Assembly: GCF_963576545.1 (NCBI RefSeq) | Contig: NC_083653.1 | Location: forward strand, 13,339,858-13,403,857 | From: Limanda limanda | Taxonomy: Eukaryota > Chordata > Actinopteri > Pleuronectiformes > Pleuronectidae | Length of the DNA: 64,000 nt | Direction of reading: 5' to 3' | In this document: positions 12,066 to 46,410 of the stretch, piece by piece | Numbering within the stretch: the first letter of the stretch is position 1 | Layout of the letters: each line of letters opens with the position of its first letter | Made by a program: the position numbers and the translations under genes | Notes under the pieces: generated by a model | Databases searched by the model: none | Seen by the model: only the letters and a program-made list of their open reading frames with translations | Told to the model about the DNA's origin: nothing

Positions 12066-12386
12066 TCATCATGGGGCCATCACACCTACAGCAAACATTA
12101 AGACTAATTGAATCATCTCAAAATGTATGACGCTGATATGTAAGGAAAACGATGCTACACACAAGACAGTTCTGTTTCTTTTCCATTCAGAATGCTTTAT
12201 TGGCATGAATGTCGGGGGGGAACAATTCTTGCATAAGCAACTTTTTGTCTCGAACTTTTGGATTTTCAGCCTCCAGCAGTGCATGGAAATATTTTACACA
12301 CAAGTGGAAAAAGTCAGGTCAGGATCCTAAGGTAGAATATCATATGCAAGTTTCGGGTGGACACACAATTTCCCACTTTGTGTGTG

Positions 12387-12467
12387 GTTGTTGTGGCAAA
12401 GTGGTTAAGGCAATGAGCTAGAAACACGTCGGGGTCTTTCTGTGTGTGATCAAATCCTGCTGATAAC
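12387..12467 (+). pseudogene. tRNA-Ser(AGA)-like relic
   Basis: About 81 bases align with vertebrate tRNA-Ser. The 5' end GTTGTTGTGGC corresponds to GTAGTCGTGGC. The A-box-like stretch TGGCAAAGTGGTTAAGGC is followed by an anticodon loop CTAGAAA carrying AGA, then a variable-arm stretch GGGGTCTTTC. A degenerate B box GATCAAATCC precedes the 3' end CCTGCTGATAACA. Mismatches in the acceptor stem, A box and B box suggest a dead copy or the head of a tRNA-derived SINE rather than a functional gene. No poly-T terminator sits directly after it. Confidence 0.6.
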
Positions 12468-12649
12468 AGTAGTTTTTGTACCAGAGCCAAAATCCCCAAA
12501 ACAGTATTATCAGGTGGAATGATTAAATATTAAGTTCAGGGGTTTGAATCCACAGTTCCACAGAACTTTGGACAGGATGGACTCTTATCCCCTCGACCTG
12601 TGGGACAATGAGCTTGTTGTCAGTGAAGATTATGAGGAGAAATGATCTA

Positions 12650-12755
12650 TCAGGGCTGTAACGATTCTGAAAACGAGACCAAACCCGTTCCACAAACGTC
12701 CACATTCTAGTGTTAGGATACAGGACTGAAAACCCCCGACCCTCTGTCTCCACTT
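12650..12755 (+). repeat. Degenerate repeat copy 2 (AGGGCTGTAACGATTC)
   Basis: It begins CAGGGCTGTAACGATTC and contains CAAACGTCCACATTCTAGTG. It is related to the copy at 11955-12065 in the same orientation. Confidence 0.5.
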
Positions 12756-12854
12756 TAGCAACAGCCTGTTGAGCTCTTGTTTATTTATTGATGTAAAAAT
12801 CTATTTAGAGTTAGGGCCACATGTATATTTACGTCTACTGCTCTACCAGATCTT

Positions 12855-13130
12855 TTATAGCCACCAAGGAGGTTATGTTTTTATACCTCGAAAGCAACTG
12901 CACGGATTTCTACCAAACTTGCTGGAAGAATTAACTTTTGATGGGATCTGGATCAGAGGTGGGATCCAAGATTGTTTTGGGTCTTTCCCACTTTCTCAAA
13001 CACCATTTTCTCACAGAATAATTCATGGATCTTGATGATAAAAATCAGGCACATTAAGGGAACTGGTATTTATGAGTGTATGTGATCTGGTGCCTTGGCA
13101 GAGGAGTTTTAATTTAGAATCTTACCCTGG
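12855..13130 (+). repeat. Teleost repeat family R1, plus orientation
   Basis: The order CCAAGGAGGTTATGTTTTTA, ACGGATTTC, GGATCTGGATCAGAGG, GAATAATTCATGGATCTTGA, ATCAGGCACATTAAGGG and TTTATGAGTGTATG matches a widespread fish interspersed repeat. Other fragments of it in this window are at 16135-16345, 19895-20170, 20580-20760, 25285-25445 and 56815-56965. Confidence 0.75.
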
Positions 13131-13179
13131 CGTAAAGCTAAGGTCTGCACTGTGGAGTTGGAGAATCGCCACACCCCTA

Positions 13180-13216
13180 ATAGATAGATACATAGATAGA
13201 TAGATAAATAGATCCC
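13180..13216. repeat. (GATA)n with adjoining GATCCCAA
   Basis: An imperfect GATA tract runs into AGATCCCAAAG. This is a common end structure of fish retroposons (GATCCC next to an ATCT repeat). Confidence 0.5.
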
Positions 13217-13699
13217 AAAGTCACACATGGAAGCAGGACCTTTCTCACCAGATACAAACTATTTTAAAGGACAATCCAAATAAATAGAAAAACCAAGAAC
13301 AACATCCTACCTACTAAGAAACGACTCTTAAGTGCACATTGGGGAGCATAAGCAAACAACTAAGATGTTTGGTCTGAAAGGAACAGTTGGACATGTTGGC
13401 AAACACACTTGTTGTCTTTCTTGCTGAGGGTTTGTTTAGAAGGTTGAAACATTTCGCCCACAACGGTGGTGTCGATCTTTTTCTCATTTAACTCCCAACA
13501 AGAACGCTCACAAGTCCGTTTCCCAAAAATGTTGGACCATCTCTTTAAGAAGGCACTGCATGGACTATCATGTTCGTACAGTTCATCAAGAACCTGTTAT
13601 AGTTAAGTTAGATTCTATGTGACTGGTTGAGTTCCCCATTACAGTAAATGGGTCACATCCTCTGATTGTTAATCAATCTATCATAGTCGTCCACAATGT

Positions 13700-15250
13700 C
13701 AGCAACCTGACTCCTACTGTTAAACATGCTTGAAGACAAAACAACACAACAGCCCAGGATTGAAAATGTCACAGTTTCCCATTAACAAAAAACAAACACA
13801 ATATAATGTTATAAATAAAAACAAGATGAACTACAAAATTAAGATAGTATAATAAACATGCACCCAGGAACTGATCATTAAGACTATGACAATAACATCC
13901 AGAGACGTGTTTTCAGTTACTTGGCTTTGTAACGTCAAGGCACTGTATAGCTTAAATACGATTGTTCATGGCTGTGAGTGTTCCACAAATTTTGACTAAA
14001 GTCATGTTACATCGAAAACAAAAACCTACGTCTAAAATATTCAATCTTTCTGTACATCGTGAACAATCCCAACAACGTGTGAGGAGGGTGAAGAGTGTGT
14101 GGCCACAAACGTTCGATGTCTCCATTTGAAACAATGACTTCAACAACTGTCCGAAAACATAGACGACAAATCGACAGCGTCTAAACTCTGACTATGGCTT
14201 GAAAAAGAGACTAGTTTAGTTTAGTTGTAAAAACAAACCTAAAATCATGGTCTAATGCGTAACAACACATGCAACTGTACAGTCTCTAATGGTGTAAATA
14301 TAATTACTGTACGTGTTTTTTTAAGAAACCGACATGAGCAGAGGATGTGTTTAACAAATGAAAAATAAAATGTATTACAGGTACACAGATTTAAGAGTGT
14401 AGCAGATTATACAAAGGTGCTGGGAACAAGGTTGTTATTTAAAATTCTTAATTGGCACTAAAAGTGTTGAACTCTTGCCATTTTAAAATCACTATGCAAA
14501 CAGTTTTTATGGAATTGAAGCATCTGTCAAACTAGGATCACAAATTATGACAGAAGAATTGATTGTCAATTAAATATTTGAATATTTGAATTATAATTTA
14601 CTTTGATATTTTACCACCTGGGGGCGCCACTGTTTAATCTTGCACAGTTGTTTAGAAGTCAGTTGATATTCTATATTTTTAATAGTGTCAAACAAATTCA
14701 ATGAAAAGACAAAACATATCTTGATTTCTTTTAAAAATAAATATTTGTAACATGCTAAAAAAAATCTTAAAAGAAAAAATATGTCATGGGTTGAGACCCA
14801 CATATGAGTTTAAAAGTAATGAGAGATTCATCACCCTTGAAAAACTTAGAATATATATAAACATAGAATAGTTCTTGCCTATTCCTTGAATTTGTATTGA
14901 GAACTATATAGAACATGAAAAATACACTTTTTCTCGCAGCAGTCATTTTAACCATATCCAGGAGAAGAAGCACATGTTGTGCATGCTGGCTCATGTATTA
15001 CAGGGACAATGTTAATGTTACTGAGTGTTTCTGCTGTGACAATTTAAAATGTCTGCTGGAAAAACCCCTGAAGGCTGTGAATGGTGGAGATCCTCAACCT
15101 CCACTGGATAAGAATAAAGACAATGCATCCGTCAGTGAATCGGCCAGTGGCTGTTGTGGGATGATGTGTTTACCAACATGAGGACAAGTGTCTGAGAGCA
15201 TCCACGTTGCTGTTGTGAGTCCAAATGTTCAATTCAAAACTCTTCAGACT

Positions 15251-15253
<3 letters not shown>
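13700..15253 (-). other. itpkb: Probable itpkb 3' UTR
   Basis: This AT-rich, comparatively repeat-free stretch follows the itpkb stop codon at 15251-15253. A 3' UTR of this length would be normal for ITPKB. The polyadenylation site was not fixed: minus-strand ATTAAA occurs near 14,633 and AATAAA near 12,193 and 10,530. The left limit given is arbitrary. Confidence 0.4.
14614..14628 (+). promoter_or_regulatory. CTCF-like motif, plus orientation
   Basis: CCACCTGGGGGCGCC fits the GC-rich CTCF core apart from T for A at position 6. It stands out in an AT-rich stretch. Confidence 0.35.
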
Positions 15254-35514
<20,261 letters not shown>

Positions 35515-37590
35515 CTGGAAAATGAAAAAGAGGCCAGGAAAGTTATACAATAATGTGCCTGTCGGAGTATTTAAAGACAGTGAGGCAAATTGACTGGAAA
35601 GTTGGTAGAGTGAGTTTCAAGACACTTGGAACAGACACTGGAAGTCCATCATGGAAAAGGAGATTATTCACTTTGTCCTGCTGTTATCCCAAAATAAAAG
35701 ATATCATTGTTCATACCAGGAATAAAACTAAAGAAATGTCAAGTCAGCCAGCGAGATGGAGAGGGGGAGAGTGGTGGATAAGGTAATGGTGAGGTAATGC
35801 TTCACTAGAAATAGTTTCATGTCTCCTCTTTCAATGTTCCATAAAAGCAGAGATTTTTTTACAATGCTTATTTGAATGATACAGCTGTTTATAAGAGCCT
35901 TCTCAGCTGTAGTCATCTTCCTTCCTATCCAACCAGACTGTCTTTGAAACTCCTTGATAAACGTTTTTCTCTCGTTTCAACACATCTAACATGTCTTTAT
36001 TGTAAAAGACCCAGCAAGACAGTGGTCGAGGTTCAGCTTGAACAAACTCTCATCGTCCTCTTTTAAGGTAATGTTCTTTCTGGGAGAAAGTGAATGAGGG
36101 AGGCAGATGCAAAAGAGCAAGAAAATGAGGCAAAGACGCTGTGAGACAAACACATAAAACCAGTTGCAGCAGAAGTAAACACAGAAGAAGAAGAAATGCT
36201 ACAGAATCTCCTCAACCTTTGTACTTAGATTCAAGTTATTCTTTGTGCTTAAGGAGAGGTGCTTGTGCTTTTCTTCAAACATGTATGCAGAACATTGGTA
36301 GCTGCTTTATTAGCGTGGAACAATTTGCTTCTGGGTTTTCCGTGAAGCCGTAGCCATAGTGTTCTTGTCAGTCACATTCAGGAACCAAAACTCGTCATTT
36401 TGACCCCTGAATCAAAACGTTACTCCAACCTTACTGCAAATCAAAATGTCACATTCAGGCTCCAGTAATAATGCAACTGAATGCAGTTGATGATCCTCAT
36501 TTTTGTGCGTTTAGTGATTAGGTTCATTTTCTATGTGTTCATGAGCAAGAGCAAGAGGTTGTAGAATTCTAAGTTCTGAAAATAGAATTCACTGTGCTAT
36601 GGAAGCGGAGCTAACAGCTTGTGTGTGATACTCAGAGATCGACAGTGCTTAGAAACTCATATTCCAATAAAGAGTTTGCAGATTGCAAATTCATTCAAAG
36701 CATTAAGAGTCCAATTCTTTCCATTTCTTACACTCCACTGTTACTTTAACTCTCTTAATTCTTATATTATATGTATACTTTTTCAACTCTCTGTGTTACT
36801 CTTTTTCATTTATTTTTTAAAAGCTTCATTTTTGTATCGTCTTATGTTGATTTTACAATTTGTCGTGATGACATTTATATCTTTCTAAATTTTGAATTCC
36901 CTTGTTGTATAAAGTGTGCTGTACAAATAAACTTTACTTGCCTGAAAATATGTTTCATTTAACGTGTAACTTGAATAGCACTCATAACATCCTCGTTGGA
37001 GGTAAAAAGCATGAGCAAGATGCTAATTAGCTTTGTGCAGTTTTTATAATATGAACTTACAATGGACAGTCATCCTCTCATCATTCGGGAAAACACTGAG
37101 ATTGTTCTTGTGTTTTCAGGCTACTGTTAAGTATTCCAGTAAACTGCTGTTGAAATGTGTTGCATCTGATTCAGTTCATTCACTATCAAACATAGTAGAG
37201 ATGTCACGTATTTATTTACCACAATGTGATCACTTCTGTTTTGCAAGGCGAAACTAAACTGGAGCAAGAGGTTTTGAAGTGGTTTTCCAGCTCAGACCTC
37301 CAGTTTGTTCAAACATACCAGTGGCCTTGTCATGTGCTGAGCTTCCAGCAAAAGGTCCTGGGACGTGTTCCGATTGCACTTAAGACATTGGGCCAAGAAC
37401 TACGGGGGTAAACATGGGATTTCCTTGTTGGGGGAGTGACGCAGAGAGACAGAGGCAGGAAACCGTCGTGGCTCAAAAGTGCTGCTTCTTTCACACTGCA
37501 TAATCACTTCTCCACGCTCATAAGATGTAAACAACCAAAAAGATTCAAAGAAAGAAAAACAAGCAAAGGCCACAAGTGGATGATGGTGGT

Positions 37591-37637
<47 letters not shown>

Positions 37638-39920
37638 AGAGGGAAAAACAGGGACAAAAAGAGAGAGAGGGAGCGCAGGAGAGGACTGAGAGAGCTGGGT
37701 GAAGGAATAAAGAGCGAGAGAGAGGAAAGAGAGGTGTATTCAGGCTATTTTGGTTCAGTTGTCTATTCTGAGTCTTTCATGCAGAAGTGGTGGATTTACT
37801 TTCTGTGTAATGGCTCAGTTGTTGCAGTAGAACAGCCCCAGCCACCAGAAACTGTTTAACTACATCACAAAGACCTTTTTTTCTCTCTCTGTTCACTGAA
37901 GAACTATTTTCCCACAGAGAAATCTCCAAAGTTTCACAGAATATAACATATAAAAAAGGGTTTAAACTGAGATGTTCCTCAACACTATAGGCTAAGCTTT
38001 AAAGTCAATCTTACAATTTAGGGTTCCTCATTAGGGCTTAGAACAATAGGGCCAAATACAACAGAGAATATTAATTTCACTGCTGCAGCTTTGAAACGGG
38101 TGCAGTATATTTCTTGGACATAGAGTAAAAGAGACAGGCGTTAGAAAAGCTGCAAACAAATGTATATGTCCACCTCCCTTTTAAATAATAGCATTTTCGA
38201 TTAAGATAACTTGATGACATCCCAACATTATTATTCAGACATTACATCGTATTAACCCCAAACAACAACAGCCATGAGGCAGGGAAACGAAGCATCACTC
38301 TATCCATGACTGTGCTGATGTGTCATAATCACAAACCAAAAAGAAAATACTCTCCTCAGCAGAACAAAAGTGGCAACTGCGATAAAAACGGAACAAAATA
38401 TAAATAATCACTGGAATAACTGCAGATATTCTAACTAGCTCAAAGTGTTGTGTGTTTCAGTGCAGCCCAATGTCAGATTGAGTGGGACTGTGTGATTATT
38501 CAAACTGTCCACTTGCCTACACAAGTGGGCAACAAACCTACGTACAGTACACGGAATAAAAAAACAACTCACATGACTAGAACGTTTGGAAGAAGTTGAA
38601 GATTGTTACTTGAAATCTACAGAGATTTGATTAATATTACATGATGTGAATTTCTCTCTCTGGGAGTATTACATTACATCAAGTCATTTTTTTTATGTGA
38701 TTATTACATCATTGTTAGCATAGTTTATTATAAATAAAGCTCAACAGATCTGTCTGGTAATAAAACCATATCACAAGAAGCTCTGGAAACTTGACTATAA
38801 TCACATTATAAAAAATTTACAGCCACTACAACAGAGGATTTCCATGTCGCTCATTCTAATTAGATGGCCTAAATGAAAATAAAGGTTAAAGCTCAGGGGT
38901 TACAAAAATGGAGAAAGCGGCACACACAAAAAGGATTATAGAGCTGCAGCAACATGGTCAATCAATTAATTTTTCGCTTATTGACAGAAAAGTAATCTGT
39001 AACTGTTATGATTATTATTTCCAAGTAATTTTTTTTAAGTTAATAATAGAAAAAAAATGGAATGTTCCTTCTTCTCCAGTATGATGATGTGCTTTTTTTC
39101 CTCTAATGTGAACTACAAGTGAATGTTTGAGACAATTGGATGGACAAAACAAGCAGACATCTCATGACATCTGTAAAGAATGTGAAGGACATTTTATAGA
39201 TTGACACAAATAAATTATGAGTAATGGAGAATAGGGCTGGGTGGTAAACAATGTAAACAATTATTGTGATGAAGTCTTTTACATTTATACATATATGTGA
39301 TGATATTTTTTTATAAACTTTATTTTAATCTCAATAACATTAGTGGCTGTACGCCTGGCTCTAATCAAGAAAAACAACCAGCAGATTGTTTCTTAATGCA
39401 AATTATTATTCCTTGGGGCCTTCAAAACAATGTAATCTAATTACCTAGTCCTAACGATGCAAATGTGTCCCTGCAGCTGCTCCTGTTTTGGCTGTGCGTG
39501 GCTGCAAGTTGGAAAAAAAAATAAACAATTTGTTGAGTCTATTAAAGTCATGGTGTCTCCTCCTGTTTTCTGTCTTTTAGGAGCAAACTGCCAAAAAACC
39601 TTGGCTCGGCTGAGGGGAGAATTTGCAGAAAATCAGGAAAAACCTGAGCTTTCAGTTATTTGAAAGTAAATATTGGAGTTCAGTCCCCCCCCGCCTCCCA
39701 GCTGAAAGCTCACCGAGATAAGATGAGGTGTTGGAAATGATAAACTCCTCTGATGGCTCAGGTTTCCACACATAGTACAAGACAAAGAGCAGGTCTATCA
39801 AACACCTCCTGCTGCTGCTGCCTCTGCATGTGCACCACAGGCGCGTACTGGGAAAGTTTCATACACTTCACTGAACTTTATCCAGAAAGACAAGGACCTG
39901 GAGGAGCTGGTGTTTCTTAC
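35515..39920 (-). other. itpkb 5' UTR intron
   Basis: A 4.4 kb intron between the predicted first exon and the start-codon exon. It contains a (GA)n tract at 37594-37634 with purine-rich flanks to 37735. A repeat fragment at about 39232-39400 begins AGGGCTGGGTGGTAAACAAT. No coding exon was recognised. Confidence 0.55.
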
Positions 39921-40550
<630 letters not shown>

Positions 40551-40755
40551 CACGCACGTGCGGGGAAGCCCTCACACATAAGCACAAACAGGACTAACGA
40601 TGTCAGAATAAATTGTGAAATGATTTAGTACATTACTGTCCATTAACTCATCTGCAATAGCCTTCATATAAATATATATTCGATTATGCAATCGGTCTGT
40701 TTGCGTGTTCTGTTTATTCTATTACTCAAATCAGTAGAATTTGAATGTGTTTGTG

Positions 40756-40806
40756 AGATAAGTTGAGATAAGTTGGGATAAGATGAGATAAGATAAGTTG
40801 AGATAA
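40756..40806 (+). repeat. GAGATAAGTT-type minisatellite
   Basis: About five imperfect copies of a GAGATAAG(T/A)T unit. Confidence 0.85.
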
Positions 40807-42430
40807 GATGAAATATGTTCCAATGCCCTGATGTCCCTATACCTGCGACTTTGACACTTTACAAATAAACAATAACTGTACATTTGCACAAACCCTCCCT
40901 CCAAAGTATATTTTTTATTTGCCTATAGTTTTTTATATATTATTTTTCTTTCTATTTTAGTTTCCTATCTTTTTTAAAATATTTTCTATGTTTAAATTGC
41001 ACAAACTCACCACAGCAAATTCCAAGTATGTGTAAACCCACTTGGCAATAAACCAGATTCTGCTTCTGATAATATGAGATGAGATGAGATTATTATGCAG
41101 AAGGAACACTTCAGCTCCTCTTTGGAACAGGGGTATTTTTTCAACAGAAATGCAATTTGTTGGAAACTCAAGAGGGAGCTTCAATAATATCTTGAAACAG
41201 ATTTATTACATATTATGCAATAGCTTTAATACAGCTGAATGGGAGTGACTGCAATTCAGTTTGGGGGGTGGAGATGTTGACTACAGGCTTAGATTAATGA
41301 AGAAGGAGCAGTTTGAGCAACTGGATGAATAATATTCATACTGAGATGGTAAATGCTCTGAGTGTGGACATCACAGCAAAGGATCAGCTGGTTACCATGG
41401 ATACTGGAGCATAAGATTCTCAGTGTTTCCACTTGAGACAGGAAACACTCATGTCAAGTTTGTCTGTTATGTGTGGGGGCAGAGTCTGGACGTCAGGTGG
41501 CTGCTGGGAAAAATCTGGCCTCGACCTCTGAGATGATTTGGAATAAAAACCGACGGAAACTGCGAAATATCTTCCAAGTGAAATAAACAGACAGGGACAG
41601 TGTCATCAGTAATTATATCCACATGTTGAGGAATTTGTGTTGCATCTGCCGACATCTGCCAAAGCAGTCATAGTGAAACTGATAATAGAATAAATAAAGT
41701 TAGAACAAAATACATTTTAAAGATTGGAATACATTTCAATTGTTTATTTTAAAGGTCCCATGTGTAAGATTCAAGTAACAGAAATGGAAATAATATCAAC
41801 GATCATTTTTTTCATTGACATATAAACTAAGAATTTTTGTATAATTCCGTTATCTTAGAAAGAGTCTATGTCGGTTTGACTTATTACATTCATAGTAATA
41901 AAGTAAGGATAATTTTGCCACAGCTATGAAGTACTGTAATGTTGGGATAGTTTTGAATCAGCTGTATCTCAAATGTACACAAGCTTTTTAAAGATTTTAT
42001 TTTGTAACGGAGACATTTCATGAAATGTTCTGAGGATGTCTTAAACTACTTTCATCATCAGCTACTGTACTAAACTGGGGGTGAGCTATGATTTTTCCTC
42101 TCTGCTCTGCTGGTATGAAAAACACAAAATTCCTCACATTTTTTTCCAGGAAGGCTCCAACATGATTGGGGGACTTTGTGTCGAGTGTGAAAGAATGTAA
42201 AGAAGATCCCAGCCAGAGAGGAATGGGGCTCTTCTCACAAATAAACTTGTTTAAAACAGATTTTTTGGGGAAATGAAGCTAATCTCCCTCTTCTTCATCA
42301 CATATATCACAATGTTTTCAAGATTATTCAATTTTTATAAACACATGGACAAACTGAAGTGAAGCTGAAGTTCACTTTTCCCTCGTCTGTCATAGATTCA
42401 AATGTGACTCTGGTGATGAAAAGAGCGGAT

Positions 42431-42445
42431 GCTGCCCTCTAGTGG
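42431..42445 (-). promoter_or_regulatory. CTCF-like motif, minus orientation (full consensus match)
   Basis: On the minus strand this is CCACTAGAGGGCAGC, which matches every position of CCASYAGRKGGCRSY. It lies in AT-rich intergenic DNA, where a chance match is less likely. Occupancy is inferred. Confidence 0.5.
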
Positions 42446-45400
42446 TAACCGAGTATTAAGCATCAAATATTGGCCACTACTGTTCTGGGGGTCAGGAAAG
42501 ATGATTTCTCGACTTGTAAAAGAAAAAAAACTGTTAAAATAATAAATGAAAAAAATTAAACAATTATAAATAATACTATGTGCCTAAACACACTATATGA
42601 CGTGTGTAGTAACATTTATAAATTATATATAATATGAAAATATTATACAAAAACAATTCTTCAAAGAAATATTTTTGAATTGAATTGTTTTGCAGTGCAT
42701 TATGGGTTTTTCTAACCTATAAGATTCTGACAGTGGATATTTGTAACACATGTTATACTTGAGTTTCTCATTTTCATTTGGGCTCTTCAATGGAACGACG
42801 GCTATATGTCAGAAAGCGTTGAAGTCTGGTGATTTTTGCTTTTTTTATGGTTCAGATTTAATGTTTCCTGAGGATAATTTATGCAAGAGACAAGGACATC
42901 TTCCCCAATTATTCTGCATGAGATCATGTAAAACTTTCTTAATTCAAGACACACATAAACACACAAATAAACACACACACACACGCCTCAAACCCTAAGT
43001 TAAATGGACACTCATGCACATGCATCCTCTTATTAGTGATAAGGTAATGATGCCACCCATGACAATCATCAACCTGTTTCTATTGATCTGTCCATCAGGT
43101 TGTTTCTGTGTGAGAGGTTCCGCCTCCTCCTCTCTCTTCCACCGTTCCTCACCTGACACCTGATGCTGCAGTTTAGAGTTACAACAACACAAAAAGATGC
43201 CCTGGGCAGAGAGGGAGCTGCTGGCTGACATTTTATAAAACAAGAATGTGAGCTATGGGAGATGAGTATTTGTCTAATGTCTTTGTATTTGTTTGACACA
43301 TGAAGAGGGACATGCAGGAGAATAATCTGTCCTGTGAGGAAGCTTGTTCCACATTATCCACTGGTCCTCGGGTAAGATCTAGCTTGATATGTATGATGTG
43401 CATTATATTGTTGTTAGTGCAAAAGCTTGTGCATGCCTTCTGACTGGGTGTGCACATTTATATTTATGTTTATACAGCCTGAATGCTGAGGGCAACTGTT
43501 CAGATATATTTCTAAATATATGTTTGAATAGTGGCACAAACAATGGGTTTGTGCATACGATTGTTTAAAATACAACTTAATCTTAAGGGGTTTATTGGCA
43601 TAAGAAATAGCATTCTAGTATTTGTAACCTCTTCCATTGCTGACCACAGATAACAGGTACCCGTTGCTTAGGCCATAATTTACTGCATTAACACCAGGAT
43701 ACTGGTTTTCAGGGTCAAGTGGTTACTGAGTTCTGCTTACTGTACAGAGCTCGAACAGAGCTCAGAGTTTCTGCAGGACGATAGTTGTTCTGGACAATGT
43801 TTGGCCTGCCAGATGGCTGTGTCAGGGTAATTCCCCTCAGGAGGACTCCCTGCTAATCCTCCGCAGGATCTGTACTGGCTTGATCTCATGCCTGCATGGA
43901 GGAGACCGGACAGCTAGCCCTCTGTAGCTCCCCGGCCGTACAGGACACTTGTTTCTGAGAGCCAGGCCTGTTGGTGTTAACCTGGTAGCCAGGTTGGTCA
44001 GCTCCACATTTTGGGCCTGCAGGCAGTCAGGGTTATCTTATATATTTTGGCTTAGTGTTACACAGTATAGTACACTACAGAGCAGGAGTCACAGAGGTGG
44101 AGAGACATAGCAGAGAAGAGAGAGCGAGGACGGGGAGAGAGATAGAGCAGATCAGCCTGATTAGGTGTAGAGTCAAGACGTGTGTTAACCTCAGTGTGTT
44201 TCCACAATATGGGACCTTTTATAATCAGGTACATTTTTCTGTCTTCTTCTATTTGTTATTAGAGATCTAGAAAAGTGTGAAGCTGTAACTGTATGTTTGT
44301 GTTGTAGCATTCAAACTGTCAAAGAGATAATCGCTTTACTCTACAGTTAGTTACATGCAAGTGCAAGAGCAGATCTGACCGTTTGTAAATGGTGAACAGA
44401 TTGTCCTCCGAGGATGTTTACCTCGGTCCAAACGGAGGCTGGTAAAGGTCAATCTGTTCTGGCTACATCCTCTTCAGAGAGTTGCAATTCAATTTAAGGA
44501 CTGACGAGGCCAAAAGGTGGGAGGGAGGTGACTTTAATTCTCTTAGCTCTGTTTCATTTGTGTGATTAAACCCTTTGTGTGGGTCATTCTGCGAACCTGT
44601 AGATAGAATAGATGGCATTAGATTAATACAAGCCTCTGTCACGCCATGGAGGGCGTTCAGCTGTGTGCCGCTGTGTTGTTTGTGCTGCTCTGGATGCCCA
44701 GGAGTGCAGGAGTCAGGGGTGAACAGGAATTAACTGTGTCACTTTCACTGATGAGCAAATTGGATGAACACAGTCAACGAATAAAATCCATTGGATTTTA
44801 TTCTCCCACTGTCATTCTCATCACAACGTCGGGATCATGACAGTAGTACAAAGAGGAATTCTGTATGTAATGTCGTTGCATGGCACATTGTTATAATCCC
44901 TCATTTCTTAACCTTGATTTTCATCGGATTCGCCGCTGTACGATAAAATGAATATGGTGATGTGATGTGGAAAAAAAACAAGGGTTCAAAATAATGTCTG
45001 ATTTCCTGTGCTTGTGCCTCTATGTGATTGTGTGTGGATGCTCCGCTGGGCCACTGTGACCTGCTTCTCTACTGGACCCTCTGCTTGTGGTGAGTTCACT
45101 CAAACACACTTCATGGCTGCTTGATTTGTGGCTGTGGATCCAGATCAGGGTCCAAAACATGATAACTGATTCGTTACCATCGTAAATATATTCCCTTCTG
45201 TGGTCTGTTTACATCACAAAAGGTTTTAATATCAATATTTCACTTGTTTAAAGTTCTCCTGCAAACTACAGTTGTTTTATACAATGACAACACAGGCGTT
45301 GTTAGTTTATGGTTGTTTACTCCTCTTTCGTAGATGTACAATCTCCACGCTGCCTTACACTATAAGCCAATTAGTTGAGCTTCTCTAATCTGGGTGTGGG

Positions 45401-46410
45401 TGTGTACACAAAGATGGGAGTGTGTCTGTTTTTGTGTGCGCACAGTTGCCGTATCTTATGTAAATCAATGACCAGAGTGTTCTTTGTGTGTGTTTTGTGT
45501 GTGTGTGGAAGAGGGTAATTAACATAATCAAATAATCACTTGATGAGTCCAGTATCATTAAGAATTCTTAACATTGATGTTAAGCATCAGCTGTAATTTT
45601 CTGTACATTCTTATGTCTATTGGTCACTTACATATAAACACTTTGACTAAATATACAATCCATAATACATTGTCATGATATGTGGCAGGACTCTCTTATA
45701 GATGCACTTAAATTAAAATCAGTCATGACAAGCTTTTAAAAGCTGTCAATCTCATCAGTGGTGAGAAAAAAGGAAAGGAAAAAAATTGAAATGAAAAATG
45801 ATTTAATACTGTGACTTACAGAGCAGTTACTGAATTTAGCTTCATTAGATGAAACCTTTAATATGAACATGACTGTACGGCAGTGTATCTCAAACACTGT
45901 GGTCACGGTTAAAATACTTATATTATTTCAATAAGAGCCAACACTGTAGAGTAATCACCAGTTTGTCCAAACTTGCATGTTTGAAATGACTGGGCTGAGA
46001 AAACATGATTACTAAAGTTTGCAAAATGGAAAACAAAAGCCAAAAGAAAGAAACAAAAAACAGGTGTGATGCATCTTTGGGTGATTCAAGCATGAAGACA
46101 CAAATGACAACCTGTTACCATTTCTCAGCAAAACTTTCTCAGCAAAACTCAGATGAACTTCAGTGTCTTTTGATTGTGCAAACCAAGTTTGAAGTTAAAA
46201 TGACAAAACATCTTCATCAATTTGTAAAGTTATGAAGTCTGCTTCTCATCAGTGGTGATTGAACTTCGCAAAGCATTGAACTACAGCATGGTTCATCACT
46301 TTTCATGGTCCCCAAGAAAAAATGTCTAATGTCGTTTTCACAATTTTGCATGTGTTCTGACTTTTTGCATCGCATTTCCATATTTGCATGTGCTGAGACT
46401 TTTTGAAACG

